Positions 25,846 through 33,957 of a stretch of 64,000 nucleotides of DNA are shown one piece after another. The stretch is from Paraburkholderia phytofirmans OLGA172 (lineage in GTDB: Bacteria > Pseudomonadota > Gammaproteobacteria > Burkholderiales > Burkholderiaceae). A model generated the notes under the pieces. The model was given only the letters and a program-made list of their open reading frames with translations. It was not told the origin of the DNA and did not search any database. Positions within the stretch are counted from its first letter, which is position 1, and each line of letters opens with the position of its first letter. The stretch covers positions 1,612,001 through 1,676,000 of the forward strand of contig NZ_CP014579.1 in assembly GCF_001634365.1 (NCBI RefSeq), in the 5' to 3' direction. A program made the translations under genes and the position numbers.

Positions 25846-25869
25846 CGTAATATAGCGCTCTAAATAACG
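25846..25869. promoter_or_regulatory. ModE-type operator, site E
   Basis: CGTAATAT (25846-25853), eight bases, AAATAACG (25862-25869); 6 of 8 arm positions pair. It ends 16 bp before the modA ATG, where binding would block transcription. Confidence 0.65.
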
Positions 25870-25885
25870 CATCGGGTTTAATCGC

Positions 25886-26761
25886 ATGATTCGCAAGCTG
25901 CTTGCATCTTTCGTGGTTGTCGCCGGCGCGGTGACGGCCGTGCCCGCCTTCGCGCAGGACGATACGGTCAACGTGCTGTACGCCGGTTCGCTCGTCAATC
26001 TGATGGAGCGCAGCGTGGGACCTGCTTTCGAAAAGGCCACCGGCCAGCATTTCCGCGGCTATGCGGCGGGCTCGAACAAGATCGCTAACGAGATCAAGGG
26101 CAAGCTGCGCCGCGGCGACGTGTTCATCAGCGCGAGTCCGAAGGTGAATGCCAGCCTGATGGGCGAGGCTAACGGCGACCACGTCGCGTGGTACGTGAAC
26201 TTCGCCGAATCGCCGTTGATGATCGGCTATAACCCGCAAAGCAAGTTCGCCGCGGACTTCAGGAGCAAGCGCTGGGATCAGGTGTTGCAGGAACCCGGCA
26301 TCCGCATCGGCCGGACCGACCCGAAGCTCGATCCCAAAGGGGCATTCACCGTCGAAATGATGACGAAGGCCGCGGAGCTCTACCATCAGCCGGACCTCGT
26401 CGAAAAGACGCTGGGCGCAGCTGAAAATCCCGCACAGGTTTTGCCTGAGGAAACGCTGGTGGGCCGCCTGCAATCCGGCCAGCTCGATGCCGGCTTCTTC
26501 TACTCGACCGAAACATCCGACCTGAAAATTCCGGCGATCCGTCCGGCGCCCGAATTGCAGGCCAAAGCAAGCTACACGCTGACGATTCTCAGCGACGCAC
26601 CGAACCATGCGGGCGCGAGCAGCTTCGTCGACTTCCTGCTGAGCGCGCAAGGGCGCGCGCTGCTCGAGCAACACGGCGTCGATGTGATCAAACCCGCCGT
26701 GACCGGCAACGTGCAAGCGATGCCGCCGTCGGTGCAAGCCGTGATCGACGCCGCGCAATAA
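25886..26761 (+). CDS. Molybdate/tungstate ABC substrate-binding protein (ModA/WtpA-like)
   Basis: This 291-residue periplasmic protein has a Sec signal (MIRKLLASFVVVAGAVTAVP, cut near AFAQ). The mature start VNVLYAGSLVNLMERSVGPA and the block YAAGSNKIANEIKG resemble oxyanion-binding WtpA/ModA proteins, in which AGS binds the oxyanion. EETLVGRLQSGQLDAGFFY is the second ligand-side block. It overlaps by one base's distance with the permease-ATPase gene and is preceded by a ModE-type operator. Molybdate is the likely ligand given nifQ and modE; tungstate cannot be excluded. Confidence 0.85.
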   Translation: MIRKLLASFVVVAGAVTAVPAFAQDDTVNVLYAGSLVNLMERSVGPAFEKATGQHFRGYAAGSNKIANEIKGKLRRGDVFISASPKVNASLMGEANGDHVAWYVNFAESPLMIGYNPQSKFAADFRSKRWDQVLQEPGIRIGRTDPKLDPKGAFTVEMMTKAAELYHQPDLVEKTLGAAENPAQVLPEETLVGRLQSGQLDAGFFYSTETSDLKIPAIRPAPELQAKASYTLTILSDAPNHAGASSFVDFLLSAQGRALLEQHGVDVIKPAVTGNVQAMPPSVQAVIDAAQ

Positions 26762-26762
26762 G

Positions 26763-28616
26763 GTGGTGAAACAGGCGGTGAACCGATCCGCCGCGCGACC
26801 GCTGCTGTGGCTGGCGGGGCTGCTTGCCATCTATCTGTGCGCCCCGTTTATCGCGAGTGTGCCGCAACTCGGCGCGGCCGATTGGCCGAATGTCGACTGG
26901 GCCGCAGTGTGGTCAGCGGTCGGCGTATCGGCGGCGAGCGCCAGTGTCGCCTCGTTCGTGATTCTGCTTGGCGGCGTGCCGCTCGGCTATTTTCTGGCGC
27001 GCTCGAACTCGCGCAAGATGGCGCTGCTCGGCTTCGTCGTGCAGTTGCCGCTTGCCTTGCCACCGCTCACGAGCGGCGTGCTGCTCCTGTTTCTGCTCGG
27101 CCCGTATAGCTGGGTCGGCCGCTTCACCAATGGGGCGCTGACGGATTCGTTTGCCGGCATCGTGCTCGCGGAAATCTTCGTGGCTGCGCCCTTCCTGATC
27201 ATCGCCGCAAAATCGGCGTTCGCCGCCGTGGACCCCGTGCTCGACGACGTGGCCGCGACGCTCGGCCATCATGCGAGCGGCCGTTTTTTCCGCGTCATGT
27301 TGCCGGTCGCGTGGCCGGCGATTCGCGCGGGGCTCGCGCTCGCGTGGTTGCGAGCCTTCGGTGAATTTGGCGCGACGGTGATGGTGGCCTATCACCCGTA
27401 CTCGCTGCCGGTTTACACGTACGTCGTATTCGGCGGCCAGGGCCTGCCGGCGATGATGCCCCTGCTTCTGCCGACGCTTGCGATTGCGATTGCCTGCGCG
27501 GCGCTATCGATTTATAGCCTTCGGCAGAAAGCCGCGCTCGAACAAACCGAAAACGGCGACGACGCGCTGGAACCCGGCACGGATCTAACGGCGAGCCGGG
27601 GCGAGACGTCCGATCGCCGTCTCGCCTTTCATTTGCAGCGCCGCTTGGGCGCGTTCGAGCTCGACATTGCGTGGGCGCCTGCGACGCGACGGCTTGCGAT
27701 CATCGGGCCGTCGGGTTCCGGCAAATCCCTGGCATTGCGTCTGATTGCAGGGCTCGAATCCAACGCATCCTGTTTCGTTCGGCTCGGTGCAGCCGACTTG
27801 AGCCCATTGCCGCCCGAGCGTCGCCAGATCGGCTACATGCCGCAAGACTACGGTTTGTTTCCGCATATGACGGTCGCGCAGCAACTCGCATTTCCCGTCG
27901 ACGCCGACGCAGCCAGCGCGCGTTACTGGCTCGATCATCTCGGCCTCGCGCAACTGGTCGCACGCTTGCCGCATCAATTGTCGTTCGGTCAGCGGCAACG
28001 TGTGGCGCTGGCGCGGGCGCTCACGCGTCATAGCGAATTGTTGCTGTTCGACGAGCCGTTCGCCGCGCTCGATACGCCGCGGCGGCGCCGTCTGCAGCAG
28101 TCGCTGCGGGCGTTGCAGCGCGAAATTGCGGCGGTGACGATCATCGTCACGCACGATCCCGACGAAGCGGCGCTGCTTGCCGACGAGGTGCTGGTCGTCG
28201 AACAAGGGCGCATGCTGCAGGCGGGTTCCATCGACGTGGTGTTCGAACGGCCGGCTTCAATGCGGGTCGCCGAGCTGCTCGGCTTGCACAACGTCGGCGA
28301 AGGTTTGATGAGGGCACCTGGGCGCGTTGAAATTGGCAATGGCTTGGTGATAACGACAGGCGACAGCGGTTCTGCGATTTCCGCCGGGCAACGGGTGATG
28401 TGGCGCATCTCTTCGCACGCCGTGGTTGTTTCGCCCGATGGCGCTTATGCCGGCGTGGTCGACGCGGTCGAGTTACGGCGCGGTGAGCGATATGTCCGAC
28501 TGAATATCGCGGGGGTGCGGTTCGAGATCGCGAACGAAGATACCCGGCTGCGGGAAGGAAGCCCTTGCCGGATGGATATTGATGGTTCGGGCGTGTCGGT
28601 CTGGAATGCGAACTGA
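26763..28616 (+). CDS. Fused molybdate ABC permease-ATPase (ModB-ModC) with TOBE domain
   Basis: This 617-residue fusion starts with a permease of the ModB type (about 1-265, several TM helices and an EAA loop ...LDDVAATLGHHASGRFFRVM). An ATPase follows: Walker A GPSGSGKS (315-322), signature LSFGQ (406-410, Phe in place of the usual Gly), and Walker B ending LFDEP with Asp430. The C-terminal ~85 residues form a TOBE/Mop-like domain that could bind molybdate. The GTG start lies 1 bp after the modA stop, preceded by AAGG. Permease and ATPase are usually separate proteins, so the fusion is unusual. With modA it makes a complete importer. Confidence 0.88.
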   Translation: MVKQAVNRSAARPLLWLAGLLAIYLCAPFIASVPQLGAADWPNVDWAAVWSAVGVSAASASVASFVILLGGVPLGYFLARSNSRKMALLGFVVQLPLALPPLTSGVLLLFLLGPYSWVGRFTNGALTDSFAGIVLAEIFVAAPFLIIAAKSAFAAVDPVLDDVAATLGHHASGRFFRVMLPVAWPAIRAGLALAWLRAFGEFGATVMVAYHPYSLPVYTYVVFGGQGLPAMMPLLLPTLAIAIACAALSIYSLRQKAALEQTENGDDALEPGTDLTASRGETSDRRLAFHLQRRLGAFELDIAWAPATRRLAIIGPSGSGKSLALRLIAGLESNASCFVRLGAADLSPLPPERRQIGYMPQDYGLFPHMTVAQQLAFPVDADAASARYWLDHLGLAQLVARLPHQLSFGQRQRVALARALTRHSELLLFDEPFAALDTPRRRRLQQSLRALQREIAAVTIIVTHDPDEAALLADEVLVVEQGRMLQAGSIDVVFERPASMRVAELLGLHNVGEGLMRAPGRVEIGNGLVITTGDSGSAISAGQRVMWRISSHAVVVSPDGAYAGVVDAVELRRGERYVRLNIAGVRFEIANEDTRLREGSPCRMDIDGSGVSVWNAN

Positions 28617-28685
28617 CACATTCGGTCTGGCTCTGGCAGCGGCATGACGGTATAGCCGCCAACGCGGCCAGAGCCCAACACCGGG

Positions 28686-30128
28686 CTAACCCTCGCTCGC
28701 GTGCGCCCGCTTCCTGACTTCAGAAAACGCCACATCCACGAGCAATTTTCCAGAATCGAAAACGGTCACGAGTACTTCTTCCCAATCCCCTTCAACGGTA
28801 CGGCTGTCCCCCACCACCGGCAGCGTCGCCGTCCGATACTCGCCCGTGTGACGGTTCACCAGCAACGTAAGCCGCCCTTTCATCGACCGCTTGCCGGTGT
28901 CGGTGACCGGATCCTTGTATACGTCGTGCCATTCATCCCCAAGCCGGATCGCCGAACACTTCATGGCGAACCGCTGCGTATCGCGGTTGATCTGCTGCAG
29001 CAACGCGCCGCCCATGCCGAAGACGATGTTGTCCGCTGCAAAGCCGGCTTCGTCCATGCCCGCAAGAATCGCCTCGATAGAATCCGGATTCACGCCGTCG
29101 CCCTGAATCACGCGGACGTTATTGAGCACGCGCCGCCCCTTGCCGTTCACCGTTGAACCGAACGACGCCTCGAGCGCCCGCATGGTCTGCAGGACAATCG
29201 TCAACGGATCGCCAGAATCGGGCCGGATCACCAGCGTGCCGCCAGAATCGAGCACCGCCTGCTTCAACTCCGTGCCCCATACCTCGAGCGCGGCGAACAG
29301 GTCGTAGGAATCGGACACCACCGAAACGATCGCTCCCGGCTTGCCGAACTTCGCGATCATGTTGCGGAACGCGTCGGTTTCACGCTCGCGCCCCCATGAC
29401 GTGATCGTGCTGTGCTCCGCAGCCGGTACCGAAAACGCCGCCATCGGTTCGTTGTAGTAGTGGTTCGCGGCAACTACGCCAAGCACCGTATCCGAGCCCA
29501 TGAAATTGACGAGATGCGCCGAGCCGCCGATCGCCGCCGACTCCGCACTCGACACGCCGCGCGCACCGAAATCGTGCAGCTTGAACGGCAATTGCGTGAG
29601 GTCGTCGCTACTCTTCTCCAGATAGGCGCGGATCGTTTTGCGCAGATGCCAGCTTTGCGTCGCGACCGTAATCGGGTACCACACGCGCATTAGCATCGTT
29701 TCCAGATACGAGGCCAGCCAGAATACCTGTGGATCGTCGCATTCGACCGTGACCAGAACGTTGTGCGTGGGCACGACCGAGCCTTCCGGCACCGCGCGAA
29801 TCCGCACCGGCAGATAGCCGTTATAGTGTTCGACGATGTAACGCCAGCCGGCTTCGTTGAACGGCTCGCCATGCGCCGTGAAAAACGCCTTCGCCTGACC
29901 GATCATCTCGGCGGTAATCGGGCGGCACAGATACTCCTTGATCAGCATCTGCAGACCGAAGAACAGCGTGCGGTCATAGCGTCCGCCGCGCGACTCGATG
30001 TATGAAAACATCGCCGACGCTTCGGGCGGATATTGCAGATAGTGCGACGCCTTGTACGAATCCGTGTTGAGGATCGGATTGGACCGGATCGACGCCATGT
30101 CGTTGAACGGGTTTATATCGTTTTGCAT
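28686..30128 (-). CDS. nadV: Nicotinamide phosphoribosyltransferase
   Basis: This 480-residue cytosolic enzyme of the NAMPT/NAPRTase superfamily would make NMN from nicotinamide and PRPP for NAD salvage. Blocks seen are ILNTDSYKASHYLQYPP, the substrate-site sequence LHDFGARGVSS, VSDSYDLF, the PRPP/phosphate-site blocks VIRPDSGDP and VIQGDGVN, and GSM-type loop RSMKGRLTLL. This set matches NadV/NAMPT rather than PncB. No good ribosome site is visible before ATG 30128; an ATG at 30098 is the alternative. It is a single gene convergent with the mod genes. Confidence 0.87.
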   Translation of the reverse strand: MQNDINPFNDMASIRSNPILNTDSYKASHYLQYPPEASAMFSYIESRGGRYDRTLFFGLQMLIKEYLCRPITAEMIGQAKAFFTAHGEPFNEAGWRYIVEHYNGYLPVRIRAVPEGSVVPTHNVLVTVECDDPQVFWLASYLETMLMRVWYPITVATQSWHLRKTIRAYLEKSSDDLTQLPFKLHDFGARGVSSAESAAIGGSAHLVNFMGSDTVLGVVAANHYYNEPMAAFSVPAAEHSTITSWGRERETDAFRNMIAKFGKPGAIVSVVSDSYDLFAALEVWGTELKQAVLDSGGTLVIRPDSGDPLTIVLQTMRALEASFGSTVNGKGRRVLNNVRVIQGDGVNPDSIEAILAGMDEAGFAADNIVFGMGGALLQQINRDTQRFAMKCSAIRLGDEWHDVYKDPVTDTGKRSMKGRLTLLVNRHTGEYRTATLPVVGDSRTVEGDWEEVLVTVFDSGKLLVDVAFSEVRKRAHASEG

Positions 30129-30242
30129 GGATGCTGCTGCGCTCGTCAGGCTCTCTCAAGGGTAATCGGGCCGGCTGGCGGTCGTGCTGCATGTTGCGGC
30201 TGATTGCCGCTTACGCCATAGCCAAACCTACACCATACACTC

Positions 30243-30980
30243 TCAAAACACGCCCGGAATCACCCGGAACCGCACCTTGGCCCTGTAAGCCCGATACAGC
30301 TCGTCATCGGACAGGAGCCGCTCCTCCCGCGCAATGCGCCCAACCTGCAACGCAAACTGGCATCCGTAGACAATCACGTTCTGAATCCCGAAGTTCGCCA
30401 GCAAAAAGCCGATGTCCGCCAGGAAATACCCCAAGTACATAGGGTGGCGCACGAACCGGTAAGCCCCGCGAGAAACGACCCCGCGATTGGCGGGCAAAAT
30501 ACCAAAGGACCTGCGCAGCGACACCTTCGCGAACAGTTGCCAGACAATCCCCAGCAGTTGCAACGATGCGCCGGCCAGCTCCGGAATGAGCTGGACCCCG
30601 GGCGAAAGCCGCACGGCGAGAAAATAGAAGGTCCCACCCACCGAGCAGATGAAAGCAAAAGCCGTCCAGTCACGTTTGATGGGCACCCGCGCAAAGAGCG
30701 ACAGGCCCAAGGTCACGAACGCGCTTACCACGAGCAGCAACAAGGTGACGCGTGTTGGCGCGGCGAGCCATTGCTTGACGGCCGCATAAGTAAAGATGCT
30801 CAACATGAGCGCCGCGGCGACGCGTGCGAGGATTTCGATCGACGCCTCGCGCATGCCGCCAGCCGGCAACAGGCCATCGCCACCATCGACGCCAGGCGCC
30901 GCGCCCGCCAGTTCGCCGATCGCGGCATCCGGGAGGCAGTCTTCACTATCGAATTCCCGCGAGGGTGTGGTCTTTGTCAT
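30243..30980 (-). CDS. Isoprenylcysteine carboxyl methyltransferase-like membrane protein
   Basis: This 245-residue protein has about 45 polar N-terminal residues, then four to five membrane helices (LMLSIFTYAAVKQWL, VTLLLLVVSAFVTLGLSLF, AFAFICSVGGTFYFLAV). The C-terminal ICMT/PEMT signature is GAYRFVRHPMYLGYF followed by REERLLSDDELYRAY and RFRVIPGVF. Such bacterial proteins use SAM to methylate lipids or prenyl substrates; the substrate is unknown. It is not obviously in an operon. Confidence 0.83.
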   Translation of the reverse strand: MTKTTPSREFDSEDCLPDAAIGELAGAAPGVDGGDGLLPAGGMREASIEILARVAAALMLSIFTYAAVKQWLAAPTRVTLLLLVVSAFVTLGLSLFARVPIKRDWTAFAFICSVGGTFYFLAVRLSPGVQLIPELAGASLQLLGIVWQLFAKVSLRRSFGILPANRGVVSRGAYRFVRHPMYLGYFLADIGFLLANFGIQNVIVYGCQFALQVGRIAREERLLSDDELYRAYRAKVRFRVIPGVF

Positions 30981-31140
30981 GGCATACTCATTTCGATATG
31001 CGAATTATTTTTCAAGCCCGCTGCATGAAGACTTCTGGTCCGTCAGTGTCGCAGCGTAGCAGCCACACCAGCCGGATGTCCATATCATGCCACGCGCGCC
31101 CGGATTCAATTCTGGCGCGAGTCTCGGCGGTCGGATTGGA

Positions 31141-32343
31141 TCAGTGCCCCGGCTTCAGTTGCGGCGGCACGTTCGGCTGCGTAGCAAACAGGCGGCCGAG
31201 CATCCCTTTGCGGGGCTCGGCGACGGCCGGCCACAACATATCGGCGAGCAGGCAGATGCCTCGCGCCAGCGCGCTGTCGTGTGCGGAAGTGATGAGCGGC
31301 ACGCCGCGGTTGAGCGCCTCGTTGACCCGCGTTTCGTCACGCGGCAGCTGGTGCGCGACCTTCGCACCGAGGGTCTGTTCGAGCGTCGGCAGGTTGATGC
31401 ACGCGTTCTTGTCGTATTGATTCACCACGACCCGCACCTTGCTGGGCGGATAACCCAGTTCCTTGAAAATATCGAGCATCCGGCGGCCGCCGTGAAGGTA
31501 AAGCAGGTTTTGCCGCACCACCATGCAGATTGCATCGCTGTGATCGAGTGCGTGGATCGTCAGCGGATTGAGGCTCTGGCCGATGTCGATCAGCACCGCG
31601 TCGTACCGCTCGCGCACCAGCGTGAGAATTTGCTTCAGTTGCTCGGGCCGCAGTTCGGCTGCCTTGAGCGGGTCGCCGGCCCCCGCCAGCACGTCGAGGT
31701 TCGCGTGGACGTGCATCACGCAGGCGTCCAGCAACGCGGCGTCGAGGTCGTCGATCCGCGAGCACAGATCGGCGAGCGTCGCCGGCGGCGGCTTGTGGAC
31801 CATGAGCAGGCTGGCGTCGGCGAATTGCTGGCTGAGATCGATCAGCAGCACGCGCCTGTCGCGCAGCACGGCCAGCGACCAGGCGAGATTCACGGCGATC
31901 AGCGTCGTGCCGCTGCCGCCCTTGCACGATGCCAGCGAGACGACCCGCCCGGCATGTCGCCCGCCCGCGCCTTTTTTTGCGGCGATATGCGCGAGCGCGG
32001 TGGCGATCTCGCACGCATCCAGCGGCCATGAAAGCACATGCCGCACGCCGACGCGCATCGCCGCGGTCAGTAAGGCGGCGGATGGCGCCGGCGTGACCAG
32101 CATGCAATGCAAGGCAGGCGAGCAGGCCAGCGCCTCCTCGACGCCGCCCAGTTCGCGCGCACTCAGATCGACGTCGTCGACGATCAGCAGATCGGCGCTC
32201 CTGATTGCGCGGGCGTGCAGGTGCAGTTGCCGCGCCGTGCCGTAAGCAGTGCGCAGGCGAAACACCACGCCGCTTTCTTCGAGGCGCGCGACGATATGCG
32301 GCGCGCGCTTGGCACTGGACGAAATCAGGAAGATGTCAATCAT
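31141..32343 (-). CDS. CpaE/TadZ-like pilus-assembly ATPase
   Basis: This 400-residue protein has an N-terminal receiver-like domain lacking a clear phospho-acceptor set (ADLLIVDDVDLSARELGGVE) and a MinD/ParA-type ATPase with deviant Walker A CKGGSGTT. RVLLIDLSQQFADASLLM and YDAVLIDIGQSLNPLT are its Walker A' and B regions. TadZ/CpaE proteins localise the Tad/Flp pilus machine at the pole. The ATG has GGAG upstream. No other tad/cpa gene lies in the window, so it is either at the edge of a dispersed set or an orphan. Confidence 0.82.
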   Translation of the reverse strand: MIDIFLISSSAKRAPHIVARLEESGVVFRLRTAYGTARQLHLHARAIRSADLLIVDDVDLSARELGGVEEALACSPALHCMLVTPAPSAALLTAAMRVGVRHVLSWPLDACEIATALAHIAAKKGAGGRHAGRVVSLASCKGGSGTTLIAVNLAWSLAVLRDRRVLLIDLSQQFADASLLMVHKPPPATLADLCSRIDDLDAALLDACVMHVHANLDVLAGAGDPLKAAELRPEQLKQILTLVRERYDAVLIDIGQSLNPLTIHALDHSDAICMVVRQNLLYLHGGRRMLDIFKELGYPPSKVRVVVNQYDKNACINLPTLEQTLGAKVAHQLPRDETRVNEALNRGVPLITSAHDSALARGICLLADMLWPAVAEPRKGMLGRLFATQPNVPPQLKPGH

Positions 32344-32405
32344 GTCGGGTCTCCGCCGGACTGAAGCCTTCCCGTAGGTAAGGCCGCGTCAATCACAGTC
32401 GACAT

Positions 32406-32693
32406 TCAGACGTAGTGGTCGGGATCGGACGGGTAAATGTCCGCAGCCCGATCGTGGCCTCGTTCGCGCAAAACCGGGATCTCATAGATCGCCTCGCGCA
32501 GCACGTCGCGCTGAATCTCGGCCTGAGCCTTACGTTTCATCGCCTCGGCAATCACCAGGTTGAGCAGATCGGCCGACGGCGCAGCGAATAATGGTCGCTG
32601 CGGCGCAAAGAGACGCCGATATGAGGGACCGGCGCCGAGCGCCATGGTGTGGTGGTCCAGCCGCAATGCGGCCGGCTTGCTGATCGCTTTCAT
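32406..32693 (-). CDS. Small hypothetical protein (95 aa)
   Basis: The frame encodes MKAISKPAALRLDHHTMALG at its start and a helical charged second half (NLVIAEAMKRKAQAEIQRDV, then REAIYEIPVLRERGHDRAAD). The ATG at 32693 has a G-rich GGGGG upstream; an in-frame ATG at 32717 would add 8 residues. It lies 62 bp upstream of the tadZ-like gene on the same strand, so co-transcription is possible. I recognise no family. Confidence 0.5.
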   Translation of the reverse strand: MKAISKPAALRLDHHTMALGAGPSYRRLFAPQRPLFAAPSADLLNLVIAEAMKRKAQAEIQRDVLREAIYEIPVLRERGHDRAADIYPSDPDHYV

Positions 32694-32755
32694 GACAACC
32701 CCCGAATGATGTGCCATTTCAAGGCCGTATCCATTTCAACGCCGTATCCAGGTCA

Positions 32756-32785
32756 GCCGTGCCCGCGCTAATGCGCGGGCACGGC
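32756..32785. repeat. Perfect 13-bp hairpin
   Basis: GCCGTGCCCGCGC pairs exactly with GCGCGGGCACGGC around a TAAT loop. No T-run follows on either strand, so it is not a standard terminator. It lies upstream of the small hypothetical gene. Confidence 0.85.
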
Positions 32786-33957
32786 GCCCGGTCCACCTCG
32801 TAGCACGCGCCCCTCTGTGGAGACTCAGGCCATTTCTCCCCGCTTCTTCGCGCCGGCCAGTCCTTACCGTACGCTGCCCCGTCCCTGTTCTGTGCGTCGC
32901 ACGCTCGCGAATTGCTCGAGCGCGGTGCCTGTCGTCATTGCTATCCATTTCGGCCATTCACTTCGACCGTGAACTTCGAGTCCGTCCAATTTGACGGAAA
33001 AAGTGGCGAGGTCAGTGCTTCACGTCGTCCGGTGACGAATGACCGATACTTCGTATCGGTCATTCACCCCGTTTTTTTGACATCCATTTTTCAGTGGCCC
33101 CGCCGCACCCTCGTAAGACACCTTGGCTTCCCCGGCCGCGCTTACGAAGACCGTGTTTGCCGCCGGGTTCCGGCTGCTGCTTCCCCGTGCCTCAGGAACC
33201 AGGCGGCAACGCATTCGTTTGTGAGGTTCCTTATGCAATGGCTGTGCCAGGCACCTTCAATCGCTTACTGCACGGTGATTTTTGCTGCGACGCACCTCGC
33301 CGCACGCTGCCTCACGTCACGCTTGATTCGGATTCGATACGCAGTGGGTTTAGCCTTTATGCATTGCGGAGGAATCTACCCGTTTGCACGATGGGTCGCG
33401 CGCGTGATCGGACCCCGTCCGGCCGCGCTTTGCAACGTGGCCCGGTCAAATGTGCCGATGCTTCGGGTCACGAAGCAGCGCTCGCAGCCGTTGCCCAATG
33501 TGTCGCAAGCTTGAGACACAGTGATTCGACGGTGCGGTATGCGTGGCACGATTGCCGCCATACAGTTTGCAACGCTGTGTGGTATTGCTCGCATATTTGG
33601 GATTGACCCGCTATTTTTGAACGGCAAGCTGACGCGCCGCAGCGAGAAAAACGTTTCTGAATCCAGATTTGTTTGTATGGCGCTCGAAAGCGCTTTCGCT
33701 TATCGTTAAGCCATGCGCCGCGTAGAGCGCCTGTGTCAGGCCACCGAGGAAAAAGAACGGCTGTTGTGATCCGGGGGTGAAATAGCCAGGCAGTCTCAGC
33801 GTTGAACGTTATTCTGCCAGCCATCCGATGTGTAACGCATCGCGGCGCACATCGCCGCTCCATGCCCCCGCCATTGCCGCCACCGTGAATTTGTCATTGC
33901 CGGTCTGTCCAATTCGTCGAAAAGCAGTTCCGAGAGCAGCAACGATCCGGGGGTTAC
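32786..33957. other. Long stretch without a convincing gene, upstream of the VpsR-like activator
   Basis: Nearly 1.2 kb. Open frames occur on both strands; the best is a 93-codon frame from 33234 with GAGG upstream, but its residues are not family-like. The stretch contains the 29-bp palindrome at 33037-33065 and weaker inverted repeats around 33112-33148. Base composition is lower in GC from about 33190 to 33720. It could hold a long leader, a small RNA or decayed genes. Confidence 0.4.
33037..33078. repeat. 29-bp perfect palindrome followed by a T7 tract
   Basis: GAATGACCGATAC (33037-33049) pairs exactly with GTATCGGTCATTC (33053-33065) around TTC. ACCCCG and seven T (33072-33078) follow. 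It could be an intrinsic terminator on the plus strand or a large operator; no plus-strand gene ends here. Confidence 0.7.

Noticed and set aside
33234..33514. 93-codon frame with GAGG upstream
   Set aside because: Residue pattern (many Cys, Arg and Pro, no domain) looks random; kept only as a remark on the gene-free stretch.
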